This document shows positions 1-6,138 of a stretch of 6,631 nt of DNA, in pieces. Location of the stretch: positions 1 through 6,631 of the forward strand of contig SKNK01000150.1 of NCBI GenBank assembly GCA_007120565.1, given 5' to 3'. Each line of letters starts with the position of its first letter. Position 1 is the stretch's first letter. Under the pieces are notes generated by a model. The model did no database searches. It worked only from the letters and a program-made list of their open reading frames with translations, and was not told the DNA's origin. This stretch comes from Nitriliruptoraceae bacterium (lineage in GTDB: Bacteria; Actinomycetota; Nitriliruptoria; Nitriliruptorales; Nitriliruptoraceae). The translations under genes were made by a program, and so were the position numbers.

Positions 1-322
1 CGTTGCCGACGATCGAGTGGATCGCCCCCTGGCAGGAGTTCTGGAAGAACTGCCACAGCAGGTACCCCGCGATGAAGAAGGCCGGGAACGGGCCACCGAC
101 CTCGATCCGGACGACCAGGGTGAAGATGACACTGAAGACGACGGTCATCAGTACCGGGGTCAGCATCGACCACAGGAACCCGAGCGAGGAGTTGCGGTAC
201 CTGACCTTGAGTTCCTTGCGCACCAACTGCACCAGCAGTTCACGCGCACGCCAGCGCTCGCCCACGCGGTGGCCGAGGGTCCCGACAACCCCCGGTCGCG
301 CCGTTCCGTCGGCGACGGACAC
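1..322 (-). CDS. ABC-2 type polysaccharide/teichoic acid export permease, N-terminal part (Wzm/TagG-like)
   Basis: Truncated by the left edge; 107 codons are visible. The protein would be the membrane subunit of an ABC exporter that flips a lipid-linked wall glycan across the cytoplasmic membrane. Residues 33-50 read LVRKELKVRYRNSSLGFL, and the next residues are WSMLTPVL: a cytoplasmic amphipathic segment followed by a first membrane helix (about 50-72). This is the hallmark of the ABC-2 polysaccharide exporter permeases (Wzm, TagG, mycobacterial Rv3783). A second hydrophobic stretch, FPAFFIAGYLLWQFF, starts near residue 79. The GTG start at 320-322 is chosen because GGAGG (330-334) lies 7 bases upstream and no ATG, GTG or TTG occurs between it and an in-frame TAG further up. 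The first about 28 residues are a poorly conserved cytoplasmic lead. The ATPase subunit is probably beyond the left edge (inference). The substrate cannot be read from this part. Confidence 0.87.
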   Translation of the reverse strand, partial: MSVADGTARPGVVGTLGHRVGERWRARELLVQLVRKELKVRYRNSSLGFLWSMLTPVLMTVVFSVIFTLVVRIEVGGPFPAFFIAGYLLWQFFQNSCQGAIHSIVGN

Positions 323-445
323 CTCAGGCCCTCCGTTCCGCGTCGAGATCAGGAACGACGCAGACCCCCCGCCAGCACAGGTGAGGCGGATGCCATCCTA
401 CGAGCGTTGTAGCACAGCTTCGAAACCGAGCGATCCTTGGACCGA
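323..445. other. Intergenic gap between nucleotidyltransferase and permease genes
   Basis: This 123-base gap lies between the stop of the upstream nucleotidyltransferase gene and the GTG start of the permease gene, both on the minus strand. It holds the permease ribosome-binding site (GGAGG at 330-334) and a candidate promoter (395-424). I found no convincing hairpin followed by a T-run, so the upstream operon may read through into the permease gene. Confidence 0.6.
395..424 (-). promoter_or_regulatory. Candidate sigma-70 type promoter for the permease gene
   Basis: On the minus strand, TAGGAT (395-400) fits the actinobacterial -10 pattern TANNNT. TTCGAA (419-424) lies 18 bases upstream as a weak -35 box. 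The -10 box is about 72 bases before the permease GTG. The -35 match to TTGACA is only partial, so the call rests mainly on the -10 box and on this being the only sizeable gap on the leftward strand. Confidence 0.35.
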
Positions 446-1537
446 TCATCGTGCGGCCCGCGGCTGGCGAGCTCCCTCGGGGACGATGCTTCCCGCAACG
501 ATGCGCTGCCCCGGACCGATCAGCGCCCGCGCACCGACCTGCGCCCGCGCACCGAGCTGGGACGCGTCACCGAGCACCGCGTCGATCACCTCAGCGTCCT
601 CGCCGACGACCACCTCGTCGTGCAGGACGGCACCGACGACCTTCGCCCGGTCTCCGATACGGCAACCGGATCCGAGCACCGTGTACGGCCCCACCGTGGC
701 ATGCGGAGCGATCCGCGTACCGGCCCCAACCCACACCGGCTCACGGATCGTCGCGCTTGCGGCTACCTCGACGTCGACGCCGAGGTAGCGACGTGAACCG
801 GAAGCGACCGTCGGCCAGGCGACCTCACCATCGAGGACCAGGCGATGCCCGTGGAGGTAGCGCTCCGGGGTCCCCAGATCGGCCCACACCGCATCGCTGA
901 CCGAGCCGGCAAGCATCTGACCCTCGGCGACCAGACCGGGGAACACCCTTCGCTCGAAGCTGAGCGGACCCTGGGGGAAGCCGGCGAGGGCTCCCGGTTC
1001 CAGGACGTAGGTGCCGGCGTTGACCGCGTCTTGCCCGGGAAGCGTGCCCGGAGGTGGTTTCTCGACGAAGTCGACGATCCGGTTGCCGTCGAGCACGCAG
1101 ACCCCGTAGGCCGAGGTGTCCTGGACGCGGGTGAGTGAGAGGGTTGCCTGTGCGGCGTGCTCACGATGGTGGGAGACGAGGGCGGCAAGGTCGAGGTCGG
1201 TGAGGATGTCACCGTTGAGGACCAGGAAGGTGCCGCTCACGCGATCGAGTGCGCTGCGGACCCCGCCCGCAGTGTCCAGCGGCTCGGGTTCGGGCACGGA
1301 CTCGAGTGTCACCCCGACGCTCGCCGCGTCGGCCCCCAGCACCGCGAACGGCGAGGGATCGGGGCCGACCACCAACAGCACGCGCTCGATGCCCTCGGCT
1401 GCGAGCCGGCGGATCAGCCCGCTGAGGAACGGCAGGCCAACCAGCGGAAGCAGCGGCTTCGGAGTGGCATCGGTCAGCGGAGCGAGCCGTGTCCCCCGGC
1501 CGCCCGCAACGATCATGGCCTCCCGTACTGGCGTCAT
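446..1537 (-). CDS. manC: Mannose-1-phosphate guanylyltransferase-like nucleotidyltransferase (NTP_transferase + beta-helix tail)
   Basis: A 363-residue cytoplasmic enzyme expected to make a nucleotide sugar, most likely GDP-mannose from mannose-1-phosphate and GTP. Residues 1 to about 245 form the Rossmann-like nucleotidyltransferase domain: GGRGTRL at 12-18 and PKPLLPL at 26-32 (nucleotide and phosphate binding), LDTAGGVR at 87-94, LNGD at 107-110 (metal-binding Asp), FVEKP at 157-161, NAGTY at 173-177 and WADLGTP at 218-224. From about 250 to the end the protein turns into hexapeptide repeats (left-handed beta-helix), as in the long guanylyltransferases. It resembles M. tuberculosis Rv3264c (annotated manB, functionally ManC). 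The ATG overlaps the stop of the upstream glycosyltransferase gene as ATGA, without a strong Shine-Dalgarno sequence, so translational coupling is likely. The base specificity (GTP rather than dTTP or UTP) is inferred from family resemblance; a glucose-1-phosphate nucleotidyltransferase is the alternative. Confidence 0.85.
   Translation of the reverse strand: MTPVREAMIVAGGRGTRLAPLTDATPKPLLPLVGLPFLSGLIRRLAAEGIERVLLVVGPDPSPFAVLGADAASVGVTLESVPEPEPLDTAGGVRSALDRVSGTFLVLNGDILTDLDLAALVSHHREHAAQATLSLTRVQDTSAYGVCVLDGNRIVDFVEKPPPGTLPGQDAVNAGTYVLEPGALAGFPQGPLSFERRVFPGLVAEGQMLAGSVSDAVWADLGTPERYLHGHRLVLDGEVAWPTVASGSRRYLGVDVEVAASATIREPVWVGAGTRIAPHATVGPYTVLGSGCRIGDRAKVVGAVLHDEVVVGEDAEVIDAVLGDASQLGARAQVGARALIGPGQRIVAGSIVPEGARQPRAAR
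523..558 (-). repeat. 18-bp tandem repeat encoding one duplicated hexapeptide
   Basis: Two adjacent 18-base units (523-540 and 541-558) differ at one position only. They lie in frame in the C-terminal beta-helix of the nucleotidyltransferase and encode the consecutive hexapeptides GARAQV and GARALI, i.e. one turn-edge of the left-handed helix repeated exactly. This looks like a recent in-frame slippage duplication, or strong codon-level constraint on a hexapeptide motif. Confidence 0.7.
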
Positions 1538-2463
1538 CGCTCACCCGCCCGACGCTCACCCGTCGTGCTGTGAACCGCGCCGAGGGTGCGCTCCCACAAC
1601 CAGGTAACGACCACCCATACGACGAGGCCCACCCGCAGCACCAGCCGCAGCCCTGCAGAGACCGGGCCGGAGCGCTGCCGCCAGACGAACCGGTCCAGAC
1701 CGCGCGCGTGGCTCACCAACGAACGCCACCTCGCGGTTGAAGTCGACGCGCCAACCCGATGCTCGACACCTGCGGCCGGCTGGTAGCGCAGTCGCCATCC
1801 GGCGGCACGGAGGCGGACACCCAGGTCGACGTCCTCGACGTAGAGGTGGTAGCCCGGATCGAAGCCACCGACCTCGTCGAAGGCGCCGCGCCGCAGGGCC
1901 AGGGCACAGCCGGAGAGCCAGTCGGCATCTCGCGGCAGGGAAGGTGTGTGCTCGAGCTCGCGGTACCGGCGCGTCCACCGGTTCGACGGCGCTACCCGGC
2001 CACAGACCGCGTGGCCGATGGCGGTCTGAAGGTCCGGGAGCCGACGCGCCGACGCCTGCGGTTCGCCGTCCGGGTAGACCACCGCCGGCCCGACGGCCGC
2101 CAGCGTGGGGTCGTCGTCCAACTCGTCGGCCAGCCGAGCCACGCTGCCCGGCTCGAACCGCACGTCGGCGTTCGCCACGATCACGCAGGAAGCCGAGGTG
2201 ACCCGGACACCGGCATTGGCCCCCCGCCCGAACCCGGCGTTCGCCAACTCCAGGACGCGTACGTCGGGACGGGCAGCCAGGACGGCGTCGACGGTGCCGT
2301 CGGTGGAGCCGGTGTCGACCACCACGATCTCGTCGGGTGGCTGATCGGGGCGGTGATCGGCCGGACGATCGCCGCGGGCTCCCAAGGAGTCGAGGCAGCG
2401 CAGGACGTCGTCACGCGTGTTGTGGGTGACGATCACCACGGCGGTTCGCGGTTCCCCCGTCAC
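1534..2463 (-). CDS. wbbL: Family 2 glycosyltransferase, WbbL-like rhamnosyltransferase
   Basis: A 309-residue GT-A fold glycosyltransferase. By similarity to mycobacterial WbbL (Rv3265c) it should transfer rhamnose from dTDP-rhamnose to a lipid-linked GlcNAc at the inner face of the membrane. Visible motifs: AVVIVTHN at 8-15, VVVDTGSTDGT at 47-57 (nucleotide binding), NAGFGRGANAG at 75-85, NADV at 98-101 in the DXD position, WLSG at 182-185, and GGFDPGYHLYVEDVDLG at 199-215, with the ED pair expected to hold the catalytic base. A hydrophobic stretch at about 274-290 near the C terminus could anchor it to the membrane. A Pro/Asp-rich insert (about 29-44) lengthens the first loop. GTG at 2461-2463 overlaps the rmlD stop as GTGA. 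No good Shine-Dalgarno sequence sits at the usual distance, and no in-frame start lies just upstream. The adjacent RmlD supports rhamnose as donor sugar; the acceptor is unproven. Confidence 0.84.
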   Translation of the reverse strand: MTGEPRTAVVIVTHNTRDDVLRCLDSLGARGDRPADHRPDQPPDEIVVVDTGSTDGTVDAVLAARPDVRVLELANAGFGRGANAGVRVTSASCVIVANADVRFEPGSVARLADELDDDPTLAAVGPAVVYPDGEPQASARRLPDLQTAIGHAVCGRVAPSNRWTRRYRELEHTPSLPRDADWLSGCALALRRGAFDEVGGFDPGYHLYVEDVDLGVRLRAAGWRLRYQPAAGVEHRVGASTSTARWRSLVSHARGLDRFVWRQRSGPVSAGLRLVLRVGLVVWVVVTWLWERTLGAVHSTTGERRAGER

Positions 2464-3371
2464 GCTGAGCCCGGCGGCGTAGCCGCACCACCGGCACCTC
2501 CTCCAGGGGATGGCAGCTCACCGAGCTCCTCCAGGAGGCGGACCAGACCGTCGCGCCAGTGCGGCAACGACATGAGACCCGCGGCGGTCGCGTGGGTCGC
2601 GTCGAGCACCGACCAACCGGGGCGGGCTGCCGGTCGGGTGAGCGTCGCCCCGCTGATGGGTCGTACCTCGACGTCGATGCCGGCGAGCTCGACGATGGCC
2701 CTGGCCTGGTCGACGCGGCTGACGTAGCCGTCGTTGGTGCGGTGCCACGTCCCATACCGGCCGGACACCGCCACCTCCCGGATCGCGGTCGCCAGGTCGC
2801 GCGTCGCCGTCGGCGAGCCGACCTCGTCCGCGACGACATCGAGGTGATCGCGTTCGCGGGCGGCACGCAGGATGGCGGTCACGAAGTTGTTGCCCCTGGC
2901 GCCGGTGACCCATGAGGTGCGCACGATGTGGTGACGCGGCAGGGTCTGGCGGACGAGTTGTTCCCCGGCAGCCTTCGTTCGGCCGTAGACGTTGGCCGGC
3001 GAGACCGGATCGAACTCGGTCCAGCCACGGGGGGTGTCGCCATCGGTGGGCGCCGGGCCACTGAAGACGTGCTCGGTGGAGACGGTCACCAGGGTCGCGT
3101 CGAGGCGTGCGCAGGCGCGCGCGAGCCACCAGGGGCCGAGGGCGTTGACCCGGTGGGCCCGGGCGGGATCTTCCTCACAGCCGTCGACATCGGTCCAGGC
3201 GGCAGCGTTCACCACCAGCTGAGGGGTATGGAAGGCGACCGCGTCGGCGACCGCGGCCTCGTCGCTGACGTCCAGGTCAGCATGCGCCATCCCGACCACG
3301 TCGTGGTCGGTGAAGGCCTCCAGCAGGTCGAGGCCGAGCTGGCCGCCTGCGCCGGTCACGAGCACCCTCAT
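2460..3371 (-). CDS. rmlD: dTDP-4-dehydrorhamnose reductase
   Basis: A 303-residue extended short-chain dehydrogenase that catalyses the last step of dTDP-L-rhamnose synthesis, NAD(P)H-dependent reduction of dTDP-4-dehydro-L-rhamnose. The N terminus gives the nucleotide-binding motif TGAGGQLG (6-13). Then follow D32-L-D-V, NAAAWTDVDGCE (55-66), N76-A-L-G-P, STEHVF (98-103) with the catalytic Thr99, and VYGRTKAAGE (128-137) with the Tyr129/Lys133 pair. The C-terminal part has RTSWV and RPGWSVLDA typical of RmlD. The family usually has STDYVF where this protein has STEHVF. Start chosen at ATG 3369-3371, because the Rossmann motif begins at once and this ATG overlaps the upstream LCP stop as ATGA. 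A longer frame reaching 3476 would add 35 Arg-rich residues with no family counterpart. The other rml genes (rmlA, B, C) are not in the window. Confidence 0.93.
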   Translation of the reverse strand: MRVLVTGAGGQLGLDLLEAFTDHDVVGMAHADLDVSDEAAVADAVAFHTPQLVVNAAAWTDVDGCEEDPARAHRVNALGPWWLARACARLDATLVTVSTEHVFSGPAPTDGDTPRGWTEFDPVSPANVYGRTKAAGEQLVRQTLPRHHIVRTSWVTGARGNNFVTAILRAARERDHLDVVADEVGSPTATRDLATAIREVAVSGRYGTWHRTNDGYVSRVDQARAIVELAGIDVEVRPISGATLTRPAARPGWSVLDATHATAAGLMSLPHWRDGLVRLLEELGELPSPGGGAGGAATPPGSA

Positions 3372-4705
3372 GAGGTGGCATCGTCTCCGACGGCGACCAC
3401 CACATCCGCACCTTCCGGTGGGGTCACATCGTCGGGCAGGGTCTCGACGGTGGTGCCGAGCGTCGCGGCGACCCACTCGGCCTGTTCCTCGTTGCCAGGC
3501 ACCGCGTACACGACCGTGGTGTCGCCGGCGTCGAGAGCCTCCGGGCCGCTACCTGCACCCCCCGGCATGAAGCCACCGAAGCTGAGGGTGCGAACCACGA
3601 TGTCCTGCTCGGTCGCGCGTCCCCCGGACCACACCGAGACGACCGTGTCGCGCCGCTCGTCACGCGTGCCACGTTCACGGATCGGCTCGCCCGAACGGAC
3701 CGTGTCGAAGATGTCACGCGCCCCCGGGCCGTAGGCGATGATGTAGTAGACCCCGTCGATGGTCTGGTTGTAGCCCGGAACCGCGGTCATCGGCACGCCA
3801 CCGGTAACCACGTCACGGGCATCGTCGGCCAGGATGCGCATCTGGTTGACGGTGAGGTCCTCGTCGGTCTCCAGGCTGCCGGCAACGTCCTCGACGAGCT
3901 GGAAGAGCCGCACCGGGTCGGCCAACACCCGACGGTCGGTCAGTTCACCGAGCATCCCCTGGATGAACCGCTGCTGCCGGTCGATACGGTCGAAGTCCCC
4001 CAACGGGCCACTGCGGGAACGCACGTAGGACAGGGACTGCTGGGCGTCCATGTCGTGGCAGCCCTCGTCGAAGTCCGCGCCGCTCTTCGGATCACGCAAG
4101 GGAGCGTCGAGGCAGATCTCGACGTTGCCGAGCGTCCGAACCACCTCAACGAAGCCGCCGAGCGACATCGACGCGTAGTGGTTGATCGGCAAGCCGAAGT
4201 TCGACTGGATCACGCCAACCAGATCGTCCGCGCCACCCGCGAAGACGTCGGTGATCTTGCGGTGCCGCCCGTTGGCGTCGTAGACCAGCAGGTCGCGGGG
4301 CAGGCTGATCATCGAGATGGTCTCGCGGTCAGCGCTGATGGTCACGTAGATGATCGTGTCGGCCCGTTGCCCCTCGAAGGAGCCGAGGGTCAGATCGCGC
4401 CGCTCCTCCGCGGTCAACCCCGCACGGGAGTCCGATCCCACGATCAGGAAGTGCCGTGCGCTCGGCCCGTTGCCGTCCTCGATCTGGTCGAGTTGTGGGA
4501 CCGGAACACGGGTGAGGCTCGCCTCGGCCCGCTGCACCAGCAGAACCCCGGTGGTGCTGATCGCGGCGACGGCGACCAACGCGGCGACCCCCACCACGGC
4601 CAGGAGCCGGACGATCGGGGACATCTTGCGTTCGCTCTGGACCGTCGGTCCCCACGGACCGATGCTCGGGTCCGCGGAGGAAGGCCTGCGACCATCGCCC
4701 ATCAC
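3368..4705 (-). CDS. LytR-CpsA-Psr (LCP) family glycopolymer-peptidoglycan ligase
   Basis: A 445-residue membrane-anchored, extracytoplasmic protein. LCP enzymes move a glycopolymer from its polyprenyl-pyrophosphate carrier onto peptidoglycan. There is a short cytoplasmic lead, one membrane helix (about 34-57), then the LCP domain with its expected motifs: VGSDSR (89-94), RADT (114-117), SLPRDL (134-139), K150-I, NHY (175-177), YVRSR (227-231) and GDFDRIDRQQR (236-246). These Arg and Asp residues bind the pyrophosphate and metal. Cys198 and Cys216 could form the disulfide common in actinobacterial LCPs. The last about 90 residues sit where a LytR_C domain would be, but the motif is poor (VVSVWSGG instead of the usual V-x-V-L-N-G). 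GTG at 4703-4705 is preceded at 7 bases by GGAGG (4713-4717) within the upstream gene; an ATG immediately follows as second codon. It overlaps the upstream gene by 4 bases. The closest known relative by context is Rv3267 (Lcp1), which attaches arabinogalactan in mycobacteria. Confidence 0.92.
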   Translation of the reverse strand: MMGDGRRPSSADPSIGPWGPTVQSERKMSPIVRLLAVVGVAALVAVAAISTTGVLLVQRAEASLTRVPVPQLDQIEDGNGPSARHFLIVGSDSRAGLTAEERRDLTLGSFEGQRADTIIYVTISADRETISMISLPRDLLVYDANGRHRKITDVFAGGADDLVGVIQSNFGLPINHYASMSLGGFVEVVRTLGNVEICLDAPLRDPKSGADFDEGCHDMDAQQSLSYVRSRSGPLGDFDRIDRQQRFIQGMLGELTDRRVLADPVRLFQLVEDVAGSLETDEDLTVNQMRILADDARDVVTGGVPMTAVPGYNQTIDGVYYIIAYGPGARDIFDTVRSGEPIRERGTRDERRDTVVSVWSGGRATEQDIVVRTLSFGGFMPGGAGSGPEALDAGDTTVVYAVPGNEEQAEWVAATLGTTVETLPDDVTPPEGADVVVAVGDDATS

Positions 4706-5973
4706 CCACCACCCTCCGGAGCGAGGTCGGAGCCGATCGTCACCAGCACGTCCACAGGTTCCCCCTCGAAGGTCGGCGCTCGCTCGAGCAACTGCAGTTC
4801 AACACCGGGGCCGAGTCGCTCCGCCAGGATCACCGCCGCTGCCTCCGTCGTCTCCGGCTCAGGACCGTAGGCGACAACCGTGGTGGTGCGGTCGAAACTG
4901 GAAGCGTTGCCCGTCCCGACCACCTGGAACCCCTCGGTCTCGAGCTGGACCTGGATGTCACCGGCGAGCCCAGCGACGCCGGCACCGTTGAGGACGCCGA
5001 CCTCCACCATCTCGATGACCTGATCCTCAAGCGCGTCGTACTCGCCTTCGACCGGTTCCAGGCGACTGCCGTCTCGCAACCGTTGGAACCGTGCCATGGC
5101 CGGTTCCTCCAGTGGAACGAGTTCCCCGGACCGGGGGTTGCGCAGCAGCGGTACCTCGTCGTACTCGACCACCCCGAGCTCGGAGAACGCTTCGGCGTGT
5201 CGCAGGAGCGCCCTTCCCCGCAACGAGACATCGGTGCGCACCTCGTCGGCCACGATGTCCACGGCACGCTTGGAGGTGAGCGGGGAGCGGATCACCGAGG
5301 TGGCGTCCATCGAGCGACCGATACCCCGCAACACCTCGGCGAGGGTGCGTACGTAGGTTTCGGGGTCGTCGCTGCGTTGTGCGGAGCGGATCTGCTCCGT
5401 ACTCGCCGGACTACAGCCGGTGGTGGTGCACAGCTCCACATCGCCGAGTAGTTCCACCATCCGTGGGATCGCGTCTTCGGTGACGCTGACGACGTGGTCG
5501 ATCTGCACCTCGGCATAGTCGATCACCGCCCGGACGAGCAGGTCCTCGCCCCCTTCGGCGTGGACCGCATCGAGGTCGACACGTCCGAGCCCTTCGACGG
5601 TGACTGGCAACTCGGTTGGCAGCAACAGCACCGCCGGCGCCTCGCGGGTCGGGCTGATCTGCACGAGGGCCACGGGACCCACCAGATCGGGTTCTTCGGG
5701 GATCGTGGGATCGCGGGGCTCGGTCAGCGCGACCAGGACCGTGGTCGAGCCCTCGGGGGATCCGACACCGACGCTACCCAGCGCCGCGACGTCGGAGTCG
5801 GTGGCCCGCAGGTCCAGCCCGCCGAGCTGGAACCAGGCGTAGACCCAGAGGCCGCCGATGGTCAACGCCCAGATCAGCAGGACGGCCACCACCAAGGCAA
5901 CCACCATGCCGACGCCGCGGCGCCACCAGCGCCTCGGCGCACGGCGAGCGGAACTGAACAGGGTGTCGGACAC
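4702..5973 (-). CDS. Degenerate LCP-like membrane protein with C-terminal LytR_C domain
   Basis: A 423-residue protein that leads the operon. It has a basic cytoplasmic N terminus (ARRAPRRWWRR), one membrane helix (about 21-48), an extracytoplasmic LCP-like domain (about 75-310) and a LytR_C domain (about 323-423; VEVGVLNGAGVAGLAG at the start, later GFQVVGTGNAS). The LCP-like fold shows in VLVALTEPRD (79-88), LLLPTEL (116-122), R131-V-D-L-D-A-V-H-A-E-G-G and IDHVVSV (158-164). The active-site residues are largely gone: PTEL replaces PRDL, no R-x-D-T is seen, and the YVRSR and GDFDRIQRQ motifs are missing. It is therefore probably not a ligase but a partner or regulator of the next gene's protein (inference). 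GTG at 5971-5973 is chosen because GGAGG (5984-5988) lies 10 bases upstream and the basic/TM anchor follows directly. A longer ATG frame to 6144 would overlap the divergent gene and add a non-conserved stretch. Confidence 0.78.
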   Translation of the reverse strand: MSDTLFSSARRAPRRWWRRGVGMVVALVVAVLLIWALTIGGLWVYAWFQLGGLDLRATDSDVAALGSVGVGSPEGSTTVLVALTEPRDPTIPEEPDLVGPVALVQISPTREAPAVLLLPTELPVTVEGLGRVDLDAVHAEGGEDLLVRAVIDYAEVQIDHVVSVTEDAIPRMVELLGDVELCTTTGCSPASTEQIRSAQRSDDPETYVRTLAEVLRGIGRSMDATSVIRSPLTSKRAVDIVADEVRTDVSLRGRALLRHAEAFSELGVVEYDEVPLLRNPRSGELVPLEEPAMARFQRLRDGSRLEPVEGEYDALEDQVIEMVEVGVLNGAGVAGLAGDIQVQLETEGFQVVGTGNASSFDRTTTVVAYGPEPETTEAAAVILAERLGPGVELQLLERAPTFEGEPVDVLVTIGSDLAPEGGG

Positions 5974-6138
5974 GCGGGATCGGCCTCCGAGCGCGTCGGC
6001 GAGAGCGCGGACGAGGAGCGGACAACGGAGGTCCGAAGGGAGCCGCCACGGCAGAGCGGCCCGGCGGACCGGACAGGGCGCAACGGTATCATCGCAGGCC
6101 GCGTTCTCGACCTGCCCCTGCGGCCGTAGGACCACCAC
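5974..6138. promoter_or_regulatory. Divergent promoter region between the LCP operon and the TIGR03089-like gene
   Basis: This 165-base gap separates two genes that point away from each other, so it must carry promoters for both unless they are read from within the genes. On the plus strand TATCAT (6087-6092) is a fair -10 box about 46 bases before the GTG at 6139, with no good -35. On the minus strand the overlapping bases give TACCGT, a TANNNT-type match, with only a weak -35. A nested inverted repeat lies at 6030-6070 in what would be the operon leader. The Shine-Dalgarno GGAGG (5984-5988) serves the LCP-like gene and AGGA (6128-6131) the plus-strand gene. Confidence 0.4.

Noticed and set aside
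323..445. Rho-independent terminator after the guanylyltransferase gene
   Set aside because: Only scattered GATC-containing words are present. No stable stem followed by a T-run could be found on the minus strand.
3..788. Plus-strand open frame of 261 codons at the left edge
   Set aside because: It runs antisense across the permease and guanylyltransferase genes, which have clear family motifs. Its translation is Pro/Arg/Thr/Ser-rich with no recognisable domain; long antisense frames are expected at this GC content.
1759..2727. Plus-strand open frame of 322 codons
   Set aside because: It is antisense to the WbbL-like and RmlD genes and has a low-complexity translation without motifs. The minus-strand genes fully explain the region.
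3372..3476. 35-codon N-terminal extension of RmlD
   Set aside because: The extension is Arg/Cys-rich, antisense-like in composition and lies wholly within the LCP coding region. The Rossmann motif begins right after the ATG at 3371, which also forms the ATGA overlap seen at the other junctions.
4055..4870. Plus-strand open frame of 271 codons
   Set aside because: It is antisense to the canonical LCP gene, whose motifs are unmistakable. The translation has no recognisable family.
5494..6129. Plus-strand open frame of 211 codons ending just before the TIGR03089-like gene
   Set aside because: It is antisense to the LCP-like gene and covers the divergent gap. The translation is Asp/Gly/Arg-rich shadow sequence with no motif or ribosome site.
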